This document shows positions 9,046 through 11,112 of a DNA stretch of 11,112 nucleotides, piece after piece; position 1 is the first letter of the stretch; each line of letters opens with the position of its first letter. The stretch is taken from the NCBI RefSeq assembly GCF_000499385.1, contig NW_013654556.1:7501-18612 (forward strand), read 5' to 3'. The translations under genes and the position numbers were made by a program. This DNA comes from Eimeria necatrix (Eukaryota; Apicomplexa; Conoidasida; Eucoccidiorida; Eimeriidae). Below the pieces are notes generated by a model. It ran no database searches and was not told the DNA's origin. It worked only from the letters and a program-made list of their open reading frames with translations.

Positions 9046-9382
9046 AGTGCTGCTGCAGCCGCCTGAGGGCTGGAAGCAGCTGCTGCTCCGTCCACTGCTG
9101 CGCTGCTGCTTCTGTGTCTCCTCTGTCGTCGCAGTCCCCGACAGTCCCCACGACTTCTGCTGGTCTCCGCGGCAGCAGCTGCAGCAGCTGCTGCTGCAGC
9201 GCCTCCTTGCTGCTGCTGCTGCGGCTGCTGCTGGCGGCAGCAGCAAACTCGTGCAGCTGCTGCTGCATGCGGCAGGCCCGCCGCAGGGCCCTGTGCGTGC
9301 GGCAGGCCATCGCATTATAAGTGCTGGGGTAGCTGCTGCTGCAGAGGCCCAGCACAGCAAAGGCCCCTGGCAAGAACACGGG

Positions 9383-9441
<59 letters not shown>

Positions 9442-9563
9442 GCTGCACGGCAGCCGCGCGCTGCTGCAGCAGCGAACGAGCAGCAGCGAAGTCCCCGCGC
9501 TGCACCACATGCAGGTGCAGCTGCCGCAGCCACTTGCAGTAGCTGTTTAGCTGCAGCAGCAAC

Positions 9564-9602
<39 letters not shown>

Positions 9603-9718
9603 CAAGAAGCAAATGTCAACGCAGTTCCTTGCAGAAAGAAGATTCCTGCTGCATAAACTGCCACTGCTACTGCTACGTGTGGCGCTTCTGCTGCCATTCC
9701 TGCTATTGCTGTTGCTGT

Positions 9719-9767
<49 letters not shown>

Positions 9768-10214
9768 TACCCAGTCTTCAAACTGCTTCGCGCTGGCTGT
9801 GGCCTCTCCCTCTCCATGAGTTGCCAGCACTAACACTCGCAATGGAAGGGGCCCCTCACACCCTGGGGGCCCCCGGGGGGCCCCTTGGGGGCCCCCAGGG
9901 GCCCCCTGGGGGCCCCCGGGGGCCCCCGGGGGGCCCCCGGGGGCCCCCTGGAGGGCCCCGGGGGCCCCCTGGGAGGCCCCAGGGGGCCCCCAGGGCCCCT
10001 CAGACCCTGGGGGCCCCTCAGACCCTGGGGGCCCCTGAGACCCTGGGGGCCCCTGGGGTCCTGGGGGCCCCTGGGGGGCCCCCCTGGCAGCGGGGGAGGG
10101 GCCCCCCTGGCCCCACAAGTTTCCTGGGGGCCCCTGGGGGCCATCGGGAGGCAGCAAAAAGGCACTGGGGGTAAAGTCCTGCATGCAAGCATTTGAGACG
10201 CACGGAATGACAGC

Positions 10215-10249
<35 letters not shown>

Positions 10250-10472
10250 TTTGTGGCTGCTGCTGCTGCTGATGGTGCTGGTTTTGCTGCTGCTGCTGCT
10301 GCTGGAGGTTTTGCTGCTGCTGCTGCTGCTGCTGCTGCAGTTCGATGCTCCCGCGGCAGAGGCTGCTAAGCCGCACGCAGGCTGCTGCTGCAGTGGTCCA
10401 GTGGACCAGAGCAGCAGCAAAAAGCCAAAATGCATGCAAAAGCCTCACCTCCAAGTCAAAAATAAATACTGC

Positions 10473-10512
<40 letters not shown>

Positions 10513-10597
10513 AGCGCGCAGAGGCTGCAGGCCAGCAGCTCGCTGACCCTTTCCGCCGTTCCTGTTTCCGAGCCGAAGTGTATGTACACTCCGACGC

Positions 10598-10630
<33 letters not shown>

Positions 10631-10850
10631 GGCTGCTTTTTGTCCCGCTGCTGCTGCTGCTCGTGCTGCTGCTGCAGCTGCTGCTGCAGCTGCTGCTGCC
10701 CTCACCAGCCGCGCCCCTGTTGGCATTCTGCAGGCCTCGGCGGGCCCTCAGCAGATAGTACGTTGCAGCAGCAGCAGCAGCAGCAGCAACCGTAGCTGCT
10801 GCTGCTGCTGCTGCAGCAGCAGCTAGTCTGCTGCTGCTGCTCGTTTGCAT
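5066..10850 (-). CDS. NADPH-dependent diflavin reductase, cytochrome P450 reductase type (12 exons, ~1021 aa)
   Basis: Proteins of this family pass electrons from NADPH through FAD and FMN to haem or other acceptors, usually from the ER membrane. Proposed join: 10449..10850, 9771..10178, 8989..9550, 8204..8622, 7843..7953, 7474..7596, 6949..7264, 6502..6699, 5986..6287, 5751..5839, 5403..5506, 5066..5097. Every intron is GT-AG, all phases agree, and the exons total 3066 nt. In order: Ala-rich anchor ending YYLLRARRG (10-36); FMN site FGSETGTAE (92-100); ATHGEGEA (253-260); FAD-domain RELEFDV (567-573); RAYT (723-726); GVCSSYL (785-791); NADPH loop GTGVAPF; SRVNPERKVYVQH (942-954); YVCG (974-977); terminal ELWD. 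Family members are usually 600-700 aa; the excess is poly-Gln/Ser/Ala and Gly-Pro linkers. The start is the first in-frame ATG; an upstream exon is possible. SSSYP in the FMN domain resembles other diflavin reductases, so a non-CPR member is the main alternative. Confidence 0.87.
5098..5402 (-). repeat. Reductase intron 11, CTG-sense repeat
   Basis: 305-bp intron, donor GACA|GTACGC and acceptor CTGCATGCAG|CT. It is largely CTG/GCT on the transcript strand, which would be open as poly-Leu or poly-Ala if unspliced. Phase 1. Confidence 0.8.
6031..6092 (-). repeat. Pure (CAG)n tract coding poly-Gln in exon 9
   Basis: About 20 uninterrupted CTG units on the plus strand (CAG on the coding strand) encode Gln between the helix after FLYKDLF and the strand FLALSR. 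The insertion sits in a surface loop of the NADP domain by comparison with CPRs. The frame and both flanking islands are intact. Confidence 0.9.
6301..6352 (-). repeat. Telomere-like array in reductase intron 8
   Basis: AAACCCT on the plus strand, TTTAGGG on the transcript. It ends about 13 bases before the acceptor GCTTGCTGCTGCAG of exon 9, close to the 3' splice site. Confidence 0.92.
6590..6660 (-). repeat. GGGGCCCC-rich array read in-frame in exon 8
   Basis: This short array of GGGGCCCC palindromes encodes [20 protein letters not shown] on the minus strand, between [10 protein letters not shown] and [16 protein letters not shown]. It replaces the loop that precedes the V(P/S)VF..S.F.LP strand of CPRs. 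The frame is continuous and no better splice pair is visible inside it. Confidence 0.75.
6700..6948 (-). repeat. Reductase intron 7, mixed CAG then CTG repeat
   Basis: 249-bp intron, donor CACG|GTGAGC and acceptor TTCCCTCAG|GA, phase 1. On the transcript strand it begins with a CAG-sense run and ends with a CTG-sense run of more than 30 units close to the acceptor (plus-strand CAG at about 6757-6842), so the two could pair within one intron. Confidence 0.8.
7285..7466 (-). repeat. Two telomere-like arrays in reductase intron 6
   Basis: Arrays at 7285-7318 and about 7406-7466 (with AAACCCC variants) fill most of the 209-bp intron. A short CTG run lies between them. On the transcript they read TTTAGGG; one abuts the donor (GTAACTGAGGGTTTAGGG) and the other nearly reaches the acceptor. 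Confidence 0.92.
8623..8988 (-). repeat. Reductase intron 3, largest intron, mixed triplet repeat
   Basis: 366-bp intron, donor GCAC|GTAAGC and acceptor GTGCATGCAG|AC, phase 1. It contains a short CAG-sense run near the donor and long CTG-sense runs downstream (plus-strand CAG at about 8675-8722 and 8820-8866). This is the least certain exon 3/4 junction, because the joined residues lie in a poorly conserved linker. Confidence 0.65.
9848..10150 (-). repeat. Long GGGGCCCC array read in-frame as a collagen-like Gly-Pro segment in exon 2
   Basis: About 300 bp of GGGGGCCCC-type units with CCTGGGGGC variants. On the coding strand it encodes roughly 100 residues of [12 protein letters not shown] and GSEG units between [13 protein letters not shown] and [15 protein letters not shown]. 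CPRs have only about a dozen residues here, so this is a large insertion between two flavodoxin strands. It could be an unrecognised intron, but no GT-AG pair is evident and the frame is open throughout. Confidence 0.78.
10179..10448 (-). repeat. Reductase intron 1, CAG-sense repeat
   Basis: 270-bp intron, donor GAG|GTGAGG and acceptor TTGCATGCAG|GAC, phase 0. Its triplet tracts (about 10215-10335) are CAG on the transcript, unlike most other introns of the gene, and are open as poly-Gln. Excision is favoured because it joins FIFDLE to DFTPSAF. Confidence 0.78.
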
Positions 10851-10995
10851 CGCCGCGGGAGCAGCATCGGCAGCAACTTCGGGTGTACAGACAGCTCTAA
10901 ACTCCAAAATTAAAAAACAATTATCAAATTATAAATTAATTAATTTCAAATATTTTTAAATTGCCATTTTGTTGATAATAACTTCTCAAAGACCA
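10851..10995 (-). promoter_or_regulatory. Presumed 5' flank of the reductase gene (AT-rich)
   Basis: Positions 10908-10985 are AT-rich (TAAATTAATTAATTTC and similar), unlike the GC-rich repeats on either side, which fits a promoter or 5' untranslated stretch. TGTACAGAC at 10884-10892 resembles the GTACA palindromes seen elsewhere. The reading frame is open upstream of the ATG to about here, so part could be an earlier exon. No core promoter element is recognised. Confidence 0.35.
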
Positions 10996-11112
10996 GGGGG
11001 CCCCCTGGCCCACTGCCTTCCCCATCTGGGGCCCCCGGGGGCCCCCGGGGGGCCCCTGGGGGCCCCCCAGGGGCCCCCAAGGGGGCCCCCGGGGGCCCCC
11101 TTGGGGGCTATA
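10996..11112. repeat. GGGGCCCC array upstream of the reductase gene
   Basis: Runs to the window end and lies about 150 bp upstream of the proposed ATG, beyond an AT-rich block. It has the same repeat type as the arrays inside the gene and at its 3' side. Confidence 0.85.

Larger units (their letters stand above)
8989..10850 (-). other. Exons 1-3 of the reductase: membrane anchor and FMN-binding flavodoxin domain
   Basis: Exon 1 (10449-10850, residues 1-134) has the anchor, a Ser-rich linker, [20 protein letters not shown] (first strand and phosphate loop), poly-Gln, and FIFDLE at donor GAG|GTGAGG. Exon 2 (9771-10178, 135-270) restarts with DFTPSAF, joining to DLEDF, which fits the second flavodoxin strand. 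About 100 residues of Gly-Pro repeat follow, then [20 protein letters not shown] and FEDW. Exon 3 (8989-9550, 271-457) starts LNSYCKWL, has poly-Gln, then [20 protein letters not shown], a Gln/Ser insert, [20 protein letters not shown] and TEQQLLPAL, matching the last strand and helix of the domain. Where CPRs have ATYGEG with an FMN-stacking Tyr, this has His; the second Tyr position (SSSYP) is kept. Confidence 0.85.

Noticed and set aside
8051..9320. Long plus-strand open frames over the reductase (about 300-360 codons)
   Set aside because: They are antisense to well-supported exons and consist of poly-Gln, Cys, Ala and Ser; no domain is visible.
10851..10907. Upstream start of the reductase at 10907
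   Set aside because: The codon there is TTG, not ATG; the first in-frame ATG is at 10850 and precedes a plausible membrane anchor.

Overview
The window looks like nuclear DNA of a coccidian apicomplexan, almost certainly Eimeria. The basis is (CAG)n triplet arrays in exons and introns that encode poly-Gln, poly-Ser and poly-Ala, interstitial telomere-like AAACCCT arrays, short GT-AG introns and no bacterial-style gene layout. CAG and GGGGCCCC arrays are open in most frames, so most long open frames here are repeat artefacts. The genes were found by looking for non-repetitive protein islands and joining them across phase-compatible splice sites.

Two protein-coding genes are supported, both on the minus strand. 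At the left (270-2188, running off the window) is the 5' part of a trehalose-6-phosphate phosphatase-like HAD gene. A first exon (914-2188) is mostly low complexity and ends in CIFL. A 526-bp intron full of telomere-like repeats follows. The next exon (270-387) opens with DYDGTLTPIVADP, the HAD motif I of trehalose phosphatases, and an AT-rich intron then leads off the window.

On the right (5066-10850) is a 12-exon gene for a diflavin reductase of the NADPH-cytochrome P450 reductase (CPR) type, predicted at 1021 aa. All intron phases agree and the summed exon length (3066 nt) is divisible by three. It carries a poly-Ala/YYLL N-terminal anchor, an FMN/flavodoxin domain, an FAD domain (RAYT, GVCSSYL), an NADPH domain (GTGVAPF, SRVNPERKVYVQH, YVCG) and a C-terminal aromatic residue (ELWD). 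Poly-Gln/Ser/Ala runs and Gly-Pro-rich linkers encoded by GGGGCCCC arrays inflate it over the usual 600-700 aa.

Between the genes (2189-5065) I see no convincing gene. It holds telomere-like arrays in both orientations, CAG tracts including a CAG/CTG switching palindrome, two AT-rich blocks and a GGGGCCCC array just downstream of the reductase stop. The right edge (10851-11112), upstream of the reductase, is a short AT-rich block followed by another GGGGCCCC array.

The most interesting signals are organisational. Triplet repeats tend to be CAG-sense in exons but CTG-sense upstream of 3' splice sites. Four of eleven reductase acceptors share TGCATGCAG. GGGGCCCC arrays are read in-frame inside the reductase. 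I found no new enzymatic or defence system.
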